From Enterococcus raffinosus (GTDB lineage Bacteria > Bacillota > Bacilli > Lactobacillales > Enterococcaceae), in contig NZ_JXLA01000022.1 in NCBI RefSeq assembly GCF_001886185.1, positions 1 through 64,000 of the forward strand: 64,000 nucleotides of DNA, in the 5' to 3' direction. Below, in pieces: positions 8,732-16,815 of the stretch. A program made the translations under genes and the position numbers. The notes beneath the pieces were generated by a model. The model made no database searches. It was given only the letters and a program-made list of their open reading frames with translations, and was not told the origin of the DNA. The first letter of the stretch is position 1. The number at the start of each line of letters is the position of its first letter.

Positions 8732-9403
8732 ATGAGTGATGTTTTAATGATGGAAAAAATCGTGAAAAAATTTGGACAAGGTCATACAGAAGTGACAGCG
8801 TTAAAGAAGGTAGATTTCAATGTGGCACAAGGCGAGTTTGTTAGTGTCATCGGTCCCTCAGGTTCAGGGAAAAGTACCTTTTTAACAATCGCGGGAGGCC
8901 TTCAAACACCAACAGAAGGAAAGATTACGATTAATGGCGCAGACTTTAGTCAAATGAATGAAAAGCAACGATCCAAAGCCCGTTTTAAGGAAATTGGTTT
9001 TATTTTACAAAGCTCGAATCTAATTCCTTTTTTAAAGGTGAAGGAGCAATTTCAATTAGTAGAAAAAATTGAAAAGGAAAAAAATGCAGCTAAAATCGAA
9101 GAACTGTTAAAATCCTTGGATATTTGGGAGCTACGTGAACAATATCCGAAAGCTTTATCTGGGGGCGAACGTCAGCGAGTAGCTATTGCTCGTTCGCTAT
9201 TCAATGATCCGCAATTAATTTTAGCGGATGAGCCAACTGCCAGTCTAGATTCAGACCACGCTTATGATGTTGTAAAACTATTAGCAAAAGAAACCCACGA
9301 ACGCAACAAGGCAATTGTGATGGTTACTCATGATGAACGAATGACGCAATGGAGCGATAATGTGTATCAAATGAAAGACGGTGAACTTTTACTAAAACAA
9401 TAG
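8732..9403 (+). CDS. hrtA: HrtA-like ABC transporter ATP-binding protein
   Basis: This 223-residue ATPase of the MacB/LolD type has Walker A GPSGSGKST, signature LSGGERQR, Walker B LILADEP and a switch histidine in VTHD. GGAGGGGA overlaps the end of the permease gene and sits six bases before the ATG at 8732. It forms a two-gene operon with the permease and would power the proposed heme export. An alternative substrate of similar amphipathic nature cannot be excluded. Confidence 0.78.
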   Translation: MSDVLMMEKIVKKFGQGHTEVTALKKVDFNVAQGEFVSVIGPSGSGKSTFLTIAGGLQTPTEGKITINGADFSQMNEKQRSKARFKEIGFILQSSNLIPFLKVKEQFQLVEKIEKEKNAAKIEELLKSLDIWELREQYPKALSGGERQRVAIARSLFNDPQLILADEPTASLDSDHAYDVVKLLAKETHERNKAIVMVTHDERMTQWSDNVYQMKDGELLLKQ

Positions 9404-9433
9404 TTGCCATTTTCCCTGTTTCCTGTGTATGAT
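9404..9433 (+). promoter_or_regulatory. Promoter upstream of the nucleoid-associated protein gene
   Basis: TTGCCA (9404-9409), 18-bp spacer and TATGAT (9428-9433), placed directly after the hrtA stop codon. Confidence 0.55.
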
Positions 9434-9505
9434 AGTCAGGTTGACAGTTTTCATTTTAATCATGGACAGAAGTAAAAGATACAAGTTTTAGAAAGCAGGG
9501 AATTT

Positions 9506-10510
9506 ATGGATATCTATTTAAAAAAAGCCGCTCTTCATATCGTGGATCGGGAATCTGGCGATCCGATATATAGCCAAAGTGAATTGGACTTGGCAACCGA
9601 ATATATTCGAGACTACTTAACCAAAAAAATTCAAAAATTATCTTCAGCGCAAACCAAAACAGGCACCTTAGCAGAGGATTCAACCTTTGCTTTGTTAAGC
9701 CAACAAGCAGAGCATGATTTCTTACCTGCTAGCGAAAAAATCGTGAATCGTTGGTATGAAGCCTATAAAGAAAGTGAAGAGGCACCTAGCGCCGATGTCT
9801 TTGTCGTATTATTTGAAGAAGACACACAATTATATTTAGCCTTTTTGAAGGTGAATTATCATGAGGGCTATACACATCTAGTTGATTCAGACGAGGCAGG
9901 TCTAAAGAACGAGTTGATCCTTCATCGTGCATTGCTTTCAAGCAAATCGCAAAAAGCAGATGAGGGAATCGTCGTACATTTAAGTAATTTAAGCTATGAA
10001 ATGATCGAAAAAAAATATCCTTTTTCTGGTGAAAAGCGCTTGTACTTCTCCACGCAAGTAATCGAAAGTCGTCCAGCGCCATCGTTAGAAGAAAACGTTC
10101 GTGTGATCAAAAAAGCTGCCGAAAAAATTGGTGCAAAATTTGAAAATCAAAAGCATGATGTGATCGCTGATGTGAAAGAAGCTGTCTACGATATCGTAGA
10201 GGAAAGCGGACAAATTGATGCCAAGGTTGTAGCTCAGAAGGTCTTTAAGGATAATGTTTCAGCACAAATGGCGTTTCAAGAAGAGGTTGTTGAAAAGGGG
10301 TACGTAGATCAAGCCCCGCTATTAAAAGACGTTCGAGAAATCACAGAGAAGAAGTACGGCAAACAAAAGTTGAAGCTGTCTAACGGAATTGAGTTGATTG
10401 TTCCATTGGATGTTTATCGTAATCCCGAACTAATCGAGTTTGTTAATAATCCTGACGGAACAATTTCTGTAACGATCAAGAATGTTGATGAAGTCATCAA
10501 CCGCCTGTAA
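9506..10510 (+). CDS. Nucleoid-associated protein (YejK/NdpA family)
   Basis: This 334-residue protein matches the 37-kDa nucleoid-associated family. It starts MDIYLKKAALHIVDRESG, carries the family's long mixed alpha/beta body and ends in a short beta-rich region. The Gram-negative member YejK binds DNA and topoisomerases; its role in Lactobacillales is little studied. AGCAGGGAA precedes the ATG. It stands alone between its own promoter and terminator. Length is normal for the family and no truncation is seen. Confidence 0.8.
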   Translation: MDIYLKKAALHIVDRESGDPIYSQSELDLATEYIRDYLTKKIQKLSSAQTKTGTLAEDSTFALLSQQAEHDFLPASEKIVNRWYEAYKESEEAPSADVFVVLFEEDTQLYLAFLKVNYHEGYTHLVDSDEAGLKNELILHRALLSSKSQKADEGIVVHLSNLSYEMIEKKYPFSGEKRLYFSTQVIESRPAPSLEENVRVIKKAAEKIGAKFENQKHDVIADVKEAVYDIVEESGQIDAKVVAQKVFKDNVSAQMAFQEEVVEKGYVDQAPLLKDVREITEKKYGKQKLKLSNGIELIVPLDVYRNPELIEFVNNPDGTISVTIKNVDEVINRL

Positions 10511-10528
10511 AATGGCGGTTGTTTTTTA
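10498..10528 (+). terminator. Terminator overlapping the stop of the nucleoid protein gene
   Basis: CAACCGCC (10498-10505) pairs with GGCGGTTG (10514-10521), followed by a T-run. The TAA stop lies in the loop. Confidence 0.85.
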
Positions 10529-10600
10529 TGAGCAAGAAAATCGAAAATTGAGCTGGTTCAAAGAATCAGCTAAAATAGAGAAAATGAGTGGAGGGACAAG

Positions 10601-11551
10601 ATGGACGCATATCAAGAGTTTTTTCGTATTGGACAATATACCGACAACGAGGCGATGACAGGCTGTACCGTCATTCTTTGTGAGGATGGTGTTACAGGCG
10701 GTGTTTCGGTTCGCGGCGGTTCACCGAACACACGGGATACCGATGCACTGAAATCAGAGAATAATCGGAAGTTTGTTCACGGGGTGACGCTGTCTGGGGG
10801 CAGCGCTTTTGGCTTAGCAGCAAATGCTGGCGTCGTAGATTTTTTAGAGGAAAAGCATATCGGAAGGGATATGGAAATTACTTTTGTTCCTAATGTGGTA
10901 GGAGCAAGTCTTTTTGATTTACGGATTGGCCGTTCTGATGTTCGACCAAACTACCAAGCTGGACGCAGCGCCTGCGAGGCCGCATTTAAAAAACAACCTT
11001 TTCAAGCGGGAAATTATGGTGCTGGAACAGGCTGTACGGTGGGGACGATCAATGGGTCTCAAAATGCGATGAAAGGCGGTATCGGTCTTCATACAATGCA
11101 ACATGGCAATTTGTGGGTAACTGCCGTAATCGCTGTTAACGCTGTAGGAGATGTTTTTGATGAGCAAGTAGGAAAAATTATTGCTGGCGCTCGAAAAGTG
11201 GGAGAGACAAGAATCGGTTTTTCAGAAGAACTCTTTCTTGAACATTATCAGAATGAAGCTGCTCTGTTTGATGGCAATACAGTGATTGGTTGTGTGATGA
11301 CGAATGCGACGTTCCCAAAAGCAAAAATGAACAAGCTAGCTGACATCAGTCACAATGGAATTGCGCGAGCAATACGTCCGTCCCACACAACTTATGATGG
11401 AGATACTCTTTTTGTGTTAGGTGCAAATCAAATCGAAGCCAGCTTTGAAGCTGTATCTATCCTTGCAGTCGAAGCGGTTCGTCAGGCGATTGTAAAAGGT
11501 ACCAAGGCTTCAGATACGTATCAGGAGTATTTAAGCTATAAAGACCTATAG
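10601..11551 (+). CDS. P1 family peptidase (DmpA/BapA-like N-terminal nucleophile hydrolase)
   Basis: This 316-residue protein has the family landmarks HGVTLSGGSAFGLAA (about 66-80), GAGTGCTVG (about 140-149), MKGGIG and VIAVNAVGD. NTVIGCVMTNA (about 227) fits the segment where related enzymes cleave themselves to expose a Ser/Thr nucleophile. DmpA-type enzymes are aminopeptidases or amidases acting on D-amino or beta-amino substrates; the substrate here is unknown. GGAGGGA precedes the ATG. It is monocistronic, with a strong terminator right after the stop. Confidence 0.82.
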   Translation: MDAYQEFFRIGQYTDNEAMTGCTVILCEDGVTGGVSVRGGSPNTRDTDALKSENNRKFVHGVTLSGGSAFGLAANAGVVDFLEEKHIGRDMEITFVPNVVGASLFDLRIGRSDVRPNYQAGRSACEAAFKKQPFQAGNYGAGTGCTVGTINGSQNAMKGGIGLHTMQHGNLWVTAVIAVNAVGDVFDEQVGKIIAGARKVGETRIGFSEELFLEHYQNEAALFDGNTVIGCVMTNATFPKAKMNKLADISHNGIARAIRPSHTTYDGDTLFVLGANQIEASFEAVSILAVEAVRQAIVKGTKASDTYQEYLSYKDL

Positions 11552-11585
11552 AAAAAGTCATTGCCGAACGGCAATGACTTTTTTT
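11552..11585 (+). terminator. Terminator of the P1 peptidase gene
   Basis: AAAAAGTCATTGCC (11552-11565), loop GAAC, and GGCAATGACTTTTTT form a 14-bp stem with a T-tail. Confidence 0.9.
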
Positions 11586-11593
11586 AGATATTT

Positions 11594-11622
11594 AAAAAAG
11601 ACTAGCCAAGTTTCAGCTAGTC
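11594..11622 (-). terminator. Terminator of the amaP-gls24 operon
   Basis: Read on the minus strand, GACTAGC, a 9-base loop and GCTAGTC are followed by six T. It lies 17 bp beyond the gls24 stop. Confidence 0.8.
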
Positions 11623-11638
11623 AATGGGGAAGAATGGC

Positions 11639-12175
11639 TTATTGTACGCGAGGTTCAGATTCTAAGTTGTCTCCGATTTTATCGGCTTGATTACTCATTG
11701 CGTTTTTCGCACGATTCGTTTGTTTTGATGCAAATTTCCCAGTTGTTTGTGCAGCGCTAGTTACTTTATCTTGAACCGTTTCGCTGTCTTCTTCATATTC
11801 TTCACGTGTTTTGATATCTACAACGTTCACGTTTACTTCAATGACATCAAGATGAGTCATTTTATCTACTTGTTCAGAAATCAATTTTTTCATTTCATCA
11901 TAAATGTTTTCGATGTCTTTGCCGTATTCAACAACTACATCCATATCAACGGCTACTTGCTTTTTACCGACTTCAGTGCTGATACCAGAAGTTACATCAT
12001 CACTGTTAACTAATTTGTCTTTGATGTTAGAGAAGAAACCGCCGTCTACGGTTAATAAACCATCGACGTGTTCTAAAGCAATACCGATGATTTTTTGAAT
12101 GACCTTATCTTCGTAAGTTAATTCACCTTTAACTTCTTTTTTTGGTTCTGTTGGTTTGATTGTTGTGTTTTCCAT
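11639..12175 (-). CDS. gls24: Asp23/Gls24 family envelope stress response protein
   Basis: This 178-residue protein has the Asp23/Gls24 domain (about 18-120), with ELTYEDKVIQKIIGIALEHV and the acidic alternating strands of the family, then a charged Ala/Lys/Asp-rich tail (about 125-178). Family members are abundant stress proteins held at the membrane by AmaP. GGAGGAG precedes the ATG at 12175. It is the last gene of amaP-DUF2273-gls24 and is followed by a terminator. In E. faecalis Gls24 is tied to general stress, bile resistance and virulence; the same role is likely here. Confidence 0.93.
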   Translation of the reverse strand: MENTTIKPTEPKKEVKGELTYEDKVIQKIIGIALEHVDGLLTVDGGFFSNIKDKLVNSDDVTSGISTEVGKKQVAVDMDVVVEYGKDIENIYDEMKKLISEQVDKMTHLDVIEVNVNVVDIKTREEYEEDSETVQDKVTSAAQTTGKFASKQTNRAKNAMSNQADKIGDNLESEPRVQ

Positions 12176-12250
12176 AATTTTTCTCCTCCTGAGTGTGTTA
12201 GTGTATAAACTTTTTCAAAAAGAAAAAGTTATTCCAAAGCTGATTCATTC

Positions 12251-12439
12251 CTATTTCTTTAAATAGTCATCTAAAATATGATTGTTTTTTAGGTAAATGC
12301 CGAGAGCAACACCGATAACTGTAATCAAAATTAGTAAAATCGTTTTAAAAAAGCCGATGGTAAAGAATAGTACAGCTAAGATAAAACCGAGAATACCGAA
12401 GATTGCAGGTAGCTTGTCTCGTGTTAAAAATTCTTGCAT
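12251..12439 (-). CDS. DUF2273 small membrane protein of the Gls24 operon
   Basis: This 62-residue protein has two hydrophobic segments (about 12-30 and 33-48), with a charged start MQEFLTRDK and tail DDYLKK. It is the standard middle gene between amaP and gls24 in enterococci and lactobacilli, 11 bp downstream of amaP. It probably helps anchor Asp23-type proteins at the membrane; that role is inferred from gene order. Confidence 0.85.
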   Translation of the reverse strand: MQEFLTRDKLPAIFGILGFILAVLFFTIGFFKTILLILITVIGVALGIYLKNNHILDDYLKK

Positions 12440-12450
12440 CGCTATTCCTC

Positions 12451-13026
12451 CTATTCTACTCGTGGCTCTGTTCGTGTCACCGTTGTTTCTGTTGGTGTTG
12501 GCTCAAGTGCTTGAAGTTTTACCTTAATAGAAACTTTTTCATCAGCCCCCACTAATTGCTTGATTTTTGTTTCCACGTTTTTAGCCCAACGATCTGTTTG
12601 ACCGACTAAACCAGATGTTTTTTTCAACTGACCGCGAACATTCACTTTAATTTTATTTTTCGTCGCTGCTACATTTACTTTGGGATTATCCATAAAGTCT
12701 TCCTGTTTGATACTTGTCCGGACATACCCTTCAATCGCACGCTTGTCTAAAGCTAGTTTTCCACGTTCTTCCTGTAAAACGAACTTGGTCACTCTCTTTG
12801 GATAAAACAGGATGATGAAAATCCCGATTACCGTTAAAATTGCTAAAGCTGCTGCAACCCAGAATAAATAAATCTGAGCATAATTATTCGTTAACACGAA
12901 CTGTTGCAGGGCACTTAGGTCTAACGGATTTGAAGCGATAAAGTAATAGATTGCTACGACGGATAGAAAAATAGAAAGTAAAACCAATGAGAAAATAATT
13001 AAAATGGTTTTAAGAAATTTGTTCAT
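12451..13026 (-). CDS. amaP: Alkaline shock response membrane anchor protein AmaP
   Basis: This 191-residue protein has two N-terminal membrane segments (about 5-27 and 47-70), then a cytoplasmic domain resembling Asp23 with KVNVRGQLKKTSGLVGQ. The ATG at 13026 has GGAGG six bases upstream; the in-frame GTG at 13041 lies ahead of that site and is not used. By family knowledge AmaP anchors Asp23/Gls24 to the membrane. It is first in the three-gene operon and has an unusual leader upstream. Confidence 0.9.
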   Translation of the reverse strand: MNKFLKTILIIFSLVLLSIFLSVVAIYYFIASNPLDLSALQQFVLTNNYAQIYLFWVAAALAILTVIGIFIILFYPKRVTKFVLQEERGKLALDKRAIEGYVRTSIKQEDFMDNPKVNVAATKNKIKVNVRGQLKKTSGLVGQTDRWAKNVETKIKQLVGADEKVSIKVKLQALEPTPTETTVTRTEPRVE

Positions 13027-13045
13027 ACCGTACCTCCTCACTTCA

Positions 13046-13077
13046 CTATTATTTAACTGTTTACAGTAAAATAATAG
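13046..13077. repeat. Inverted repeat directly upstream of amaP
   Basis: CTATTATTTAACTGT, a 2-bp centre and ACAGTAAAATAATAG pair over 15 bp with one mismatch. The element ends 8 bp before the amaP ribosome-binding site. It could be an operator or an RNA hairpin that affects translation. Confidence 0.7.
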
Positions 13078-13101
13078 AATCTTATTGCTTTTTTGTAAAA
13101 A

Positions 13102-13121
13102 AATCTGCTTATCATCAGATT
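13102..13121 (-). promoter_or_regulatory. Terminator-like hairpin in the amaP leader
   Basis: On the minus strand AATCTG, an 8-base loop and CAGATT are followed by seven T. It lies between the putative promoter (13134-13162) and amaP, so it is a possible attenuator. The 6-bp stem is weak. Confidence 0.4.
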
Positions 13122-13133
13122 AAAAAAATCTTT

Positions 13134-13162
13134 TTTATATAGGTTAATAGAGAATAAGGCAA
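13134..13162 (-). promoter_or_regulatory. Putative promoter of the amaP-gls24 operon
   Basis: On the minus strand TTGCCT (13162-13157), 17-bp spacer, TATAAA (13139-13134). It would give a leader of roughly 100 nt before amaP. Confidence 0.5.
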
Positions 13163-13243
13163 AGAATAATAATCTTTTCGACCATTTTTCGGTTTTTTTA
13201 TACTTGGAGAAAAAAATGATAGAGCAATTTTTTTGCGAAAAAA

Positions 13244-13279
13244 AAAGAAGTGTGCTAGAAATTGTGCACACTTCTTTTT
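13244..13279 (-). terminator. Terminator downstream of the UbiB-like gene
   Basis: AAGAAGTGTGC and GCACACTTCTT flank a short loop, with A/T runs on both sides. Read on the minus strand it follows the stop of the kinase-like gene. Confidence 0.85.
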
Positions 13280-13289
13280 AAGTAATTAA

Positions 13290-15032
13290 TTAACGATCCT
13301 TCCATTTTCGGTATCGTCGATAAAGACTCTCGACAATTAGGAAGAGAATGGAGAGGGCTGCGACAGAATAACCAAAGATTCCTAAATCAGAAATAAAGGT
13401 ATTCCCTTCAGAAGAGGTTTGAACAAGTATCGATGAACCGATTACTAAAGCGGAAAGGATCAGACCGATCACTAACCGATTAACCATTGCTTCCGCACGC
13501 TCTAATAGGTTCCGTTGATTTTTCAATTCTAAATTCAATTTTCCTTTGCCTTTTCCAAAGGTGTCTAGAGCATTTAAGGCGTGACTTGGAATTTTAGGTA
13601 AGGCTTTTAATGTTGTGAGATAATCCAATCCCGTTTCTTGTAACTCATCTTTCAAGTTCAGCTGTTGGAGAAAGTATTTTTGAGCGAACGGCGCAACGAC
13701 TTCAAATAAGGACAAATCTGGATTAAGATCCTCAATCACTCCTTCGAGCGTACCAAAGGCTTTGATCAGCATGGTGACCGAGTCATCGATCTGTAGGTTA
13801 TTCTCATGACAAATAATGACGACCTGAGAAAAAACTTTTTGTAAATCAATTTCTTTAACTGGTAAGTTCAAATATCGATTTAAAAAATCATCCAGTTCAT
13901 AGGTAAATTTCTCTTCGTCAAAGCTGCCGACCTGTTTGCAGATTGCGTGAACCGCGTTCGTGATCCGTTGATTATCTTTGCTATAGATCGCAATAATCGT
14001 GTTGCTCATTTTTGCCTGCATTTCACGATTGATCGTGCCCATCATACCAAAATCAATAAAGTTCAGACGGAAAGGGCGGAGTTTTTCGTTTTTTGCATAC
14101 GTAAATTCATATGGAAAGCGCCCCATTTTCCCCTGGCGGTTCTTTGTTTTCATTTGCTGATCTTTTTGATTTTCTTCCTTGCTCATTAATTGCAGCAAAA
14201 TATTGCCAGGATGAGGATCGGCGTGAAAGAATCCGTCTTCGAATACTTCCTTCATAAAATGTTCTATCAGCAATTCACTGATTGTCTTTTTTAGTTCTTT
14301 ATATGTCGTTTCGCCATGTGCAACTTTAGCATCCTCGGCACTGATTAATTCCTTTAAATTGTTGCCAGGCATTAATTCCATGACAATGACTTTTTTTGTG
14401 GAGTAAGCAGGGACCATTTGAGGAGACCGAATTTCTTTCCAACCATTATTCAAACGATAAAATTCTTCTGCTAGAACTAATTCTTTTTTGAAGTCTAACT
14501 CATTTTGTAGAGATTCACGGATTTCCTTCAAAATGTTTTTTAGATCAATGACTTTACTTTCCGGTACCCAATTAGCAATTGGAATGGCTTTTTCAAATAA
14601 AGACAAATCCAACTCAATTTCGGAGGCGATCCCCGGATGCTGGACTTTCACGACGACCTTCTGACCGTTTTTCAATCGTGCGTGATGTGCCTGGGCAATT
14701 GAGGCTGAGGCGAAGGGTTGTTCATCAAAATTGTCAAAAATCTCGGTTAAAGGGAGCTCTAGTTCTTTTTCAACAAGCGATTTAACGGATTCAAAGGAAT
14801 CTGTTTTCACATCATCCTGCAGCTTGCGTAATTCCTTAGTGAAAGCCAGTGTAAAAATATCTGTACGAACAGACATCATTTGTCCAACTTTAATGAAGGT
14901 AGGCCCGAGTTCCTCAAAGGCTTTTCGGACTTCTTCAGGATTCTTTTGCTGAGTAATGTTTTTAACGACGCTGTAATGGTTAACGATTTTTACGATTTGA
15001 CGCAAACGCGCCGCTTTAGATTGTTTCCCCAT
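13290..15032 (-). CDS. ABC1/AarF/UbiB family atypical kinase
   Basis: This 580-residue protein has the UbiB-type kinase core: the KxGQ motif in FIKVGQMMSVRTD (about 50), the ATP-lysine segment VVVKVQHPG, the catalytic segment HADPHPGNIL, the metal-binding DFGMMG, and two C-terminal membrane segments (about 515-560). UbiB proteins are ATPases/kinases linked to isoprenoid quinones and lipids; the substrate in enterococci is unproven. The ATG at 15032 has GGGAGGTG upstream; an ATG 18 bases earlier would place that site inside the gene. Confidence 0.88.
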   Translation of the reverse strand: MGKQSKAARLRQIVKIVNHYSVVKNITQQKNPEEVRKAFEELGPTFIKVGQMMSVRTDIFTLAFTKELRKLQDDVKTDSFESVKSLVEKELELPLTEIFDNFDEQPFASASIAQAHHARLKNGQKVVVKVQHPGIASEIELDLSLFEKAIPIANWVPESKVIDLKNILKEIRESLQNELDFKKELVLAEEFYRLNNGWKEIRSPQMVPAYSTKKVIVMELMPGNNLKELISAEDAKVAHGETTYKELKKTISELLIEHFMKEVFEDGFFHADPHPGNILLQLMSKEENQKDQQMKTKNRQGKMGRFPYEFTYAKNEKLRPFRLNFIDFGMMGTINREMQAKMSNTIIAIYSKDNQRITNAVHAICKQVGSFDEEKFTYELDDFLNRYLNLPVKEIDLQKVFSQVVIICHENNLQIDDSVTMLIKAFGTLEGVIEDLNPDLSLFEVVAPFAQKYFLQQLNLKDELQETGLDYLTTLKALPKIPSHALNALDTFGKGKGKLNLELKNQRNLLERAEAMVNRLVIGLILSALVIGSSILVQTSSEGNTFISDLGIFGYSVAALSILFLIVESLYRRYRKWKDR

Positions 15033-15111
15033 CGTTAACACCTCCCACATTTAGGATTGATAGTTAATAGTATGCTTCTATCTTACAAGAGAACTTTCCT
15101 AGTTACAAATA

Positions 15112-15142
15112 CCCCTCTGTTTCTTTTGTAGAAGCAGAGGGG
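15112..15142 (-). terminator. Terminator downstream of the DUF441 gene
   Basis: CCCCTCTG and CAGAGGGG, with an extra TTC/GAA pairing inside, form a strong stem read on the minus strand. The T-tail is short. Confidence 0.6.
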
Positions 15143-15147
15143 GAAGA

Positions 15148-15609
15148 TTAATGATTGGTCACTACTTGAATGACTTGCATAATGCAATAGGTGATTCCCG
15201 CAGCAATTACAGGACCTGCAGCGACCCCTTTGAGGAAGACAACGCCCATGATTGTACCAAAAACTAAAGCGACAGTAACTTCTGGGGATTGATTGATCAG
15301 TCCCACTCCTTTTGAAGATAAGACAGCGACTAACACACCGCAGATTGTAGCGACCCAGCCGAGAGGAGACTTTAATGTGTTCAGTAAATCTTTCAAAACG
15401 ATGTCACCAGTGGCGATCGGAACTAAGATGGTCGCCGAGATCAGGGTAACGCCCCAATTGATCCCCTGCTTGTTTAAAAGGGATAAAAATTTATCTGAAT
15501 GGGGAATTAGTTTTAAAAGTAAAATCGCTAGGGTCGCGATCAATAAACTTTGATTTTTTGCGATAAACGCAATCAGTAAAATAACTCCTAAAAAAAGCCA
15601 GCTTTCCAT
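15148..15609 (-). CDS. DUF441 family membrane protein (YeaL-like)
   Basis: This 153-residue protein has four or five membrane segments and the family sequences PLGWVATICGVLVAVLSSKG and GVAAGPVIAAGITY. The ATG at 15609 (MESWLFLG) fits the usual 150-residue length and has AAGGTG upstream; a longer frame to 15705 adds a non-conserved extension with no ribosome-binding site. The function is unknown. Confidence 0.87.
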   Translation of the reverse strand: MESWLFLGVILLIAFIAKNQSLLIATLAILLLKLIPHSDKFLSLLNKQGINWGVTLISATILVPIATGDIVLKDLLNTLKSPLGWVATICGVLVAVLSSKGVGLINQSPEVTVALVFGTIMGVVFLKGVAAGPVIAAGITYCIMQVIQVVTNH

Positions 15610-15777
15610 TTCTTCACACCTTCTATGATCCTGCAATTTTCTCAGAAATAAACTAGTCATAGCTTCCAAGAAATAGGTAAATTTTTCAACGTATCTACTA
15701 TACAAGATTATTCAGGAAGTTGCGACTTTTTTCCAAAGCCACTTTAGTGTAAGCTTTTAATGGAAAGGGGGAAGCAA

Positions 15778-16728
15778 ATGAAGATAGGATTACGTACAAT
15801 AAAAACAGCCGTTGCAGCACCGATTGCTTTATTATTAGCTAGTGGATTACATCTGGAATCGGCTGCTTCGGCTGCAATTATTACGATTTTGACAGTAACA
15901 AATACGAAACGTTCTACTGCTAAGACAGCTTTGAATCGGCTTTTTTCTTTGACCTTGGCGACATTGATTGCGGCAGTCTGTTTTTCGCTTTTAGGGTTTC
16001 ATCCAATAGTCTTTGGTTTCTATTTACTAGTATTCATCCCATTATCGATTCGCTTTGATTTAGCGGAAGGAATAGCGGTTAGCTCGGTTCTGATCACCCA
16101 TTATCTGGTTGCTGGAGAGATGCCTATAAGCCTGATTATCAATGAATACCTGCTGATGATCCTTGGTGTCGGTTGTGCGTTAGTAGCCAATCTGTATATG
16201 CCTAATACAGAGAAGAAGATTCAAGAAGATCAGATGGTGGTAGAGGTTTCGATGAAAAAGATGTTGGGGCAAATGTCTGCATATTTGAATCAGCCGGCGA
16301 AAGAAGAAGAACTACGCCACGAGTGCTTAACTTTGCGGGACTTCGTTCGGGAAGCGCAAGTTCGCGCGCAGGAATTCGAAGAAAACCGCTTCTTTTCTGG
16401 TAATAGTTATTATTTCGAATATTTTGCGATGCGCCGTTTGCAGCTACGTGTACTCGCAGACATGCTACAAATTCTAAATCGGTTGGACGCTGCCCCTGAA
16501 GATGTTCAGGAATTAAGGGAATTATTTGAATTTACCTCACGAACTTTAGCTGAGGAAAATGACGGTTCTGAAATTTTAACGAAAATTGCTGAGACAGATC
16601 AGCGGTATCAGCAAAAACAATTACCGGAAAGCCGTCAGGCTTTTGAAGAGCGCGCGATGCTTTTTCAGCTCTTTCAACTTTTTCAAGATTTTATTGAAAT
16701 TAAAGCCGGCTTTAATCGGAAAAAGTAA
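15778..16728 (+). CDS. Aromatic acid exporter (ArAE/FUSC-like) family membrane protein
   Basis: This 316-residue protein has an N-terminal half of about five membrane segments, beginning MKIGLRTIKTAVAAPIALLLASGL with the conserved TNTKRSTAKTALNRL loop (about 48-62). A cytoplasmic helical C-terminal half (about 150-316) follows, as in ArAE_1 proteins with a C-terminal domain. AAAGGGGGAAG precedes the ATG at 15778. ArAE proteins export aromatic carboxylates in Gram-negatives; in Firmicutes the substrate is not known. Confidence 0.83.
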   Translation: MKIGLRTIKTAVAAPIALLLASGLHLESAASAAIITILTVTNTKRSTAKTALNRLFSLTLATLIAAVCFSLLGFHPIVFGFYLLVFIPLSIRFDLAEGIAVSSVLITHYLVAGEMPISLIINEYLLMILGVGCALVANLYMPNTEKKIQEDQMVVEVSMKKMLGQMSAYLNQPAKEEELRHECLTLRDFVREAQVRAQEFEENRFFSGNSYYFEYFAMRRLQLRVLADMLQILNRLDAAPEDVQELRELFEFTSRTLAEENDGSEILTKIAETDQRYQQKQLPESRQAFEERAMLFQLFQLFQDFIEIKAGFNRKK

Positions 16729-16815
16729 TGAGAAAGAATCAGTCTTTTGTCCCATGTAAACGGTTGATAAATTCTTTATGATAAAGATAAGAAAAATAGA
16801 TAAGGGGTATAAAAA

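Noticed and set aside
13053..13271. 72-codon minus-strand frame upstream of amaP
   Set aside because: It is a by-product of AT-rich leader DNA: Phe/Lys/Tyr-rich, overlaps the putative promoter and hairpins, and has no ribosome-binding site.
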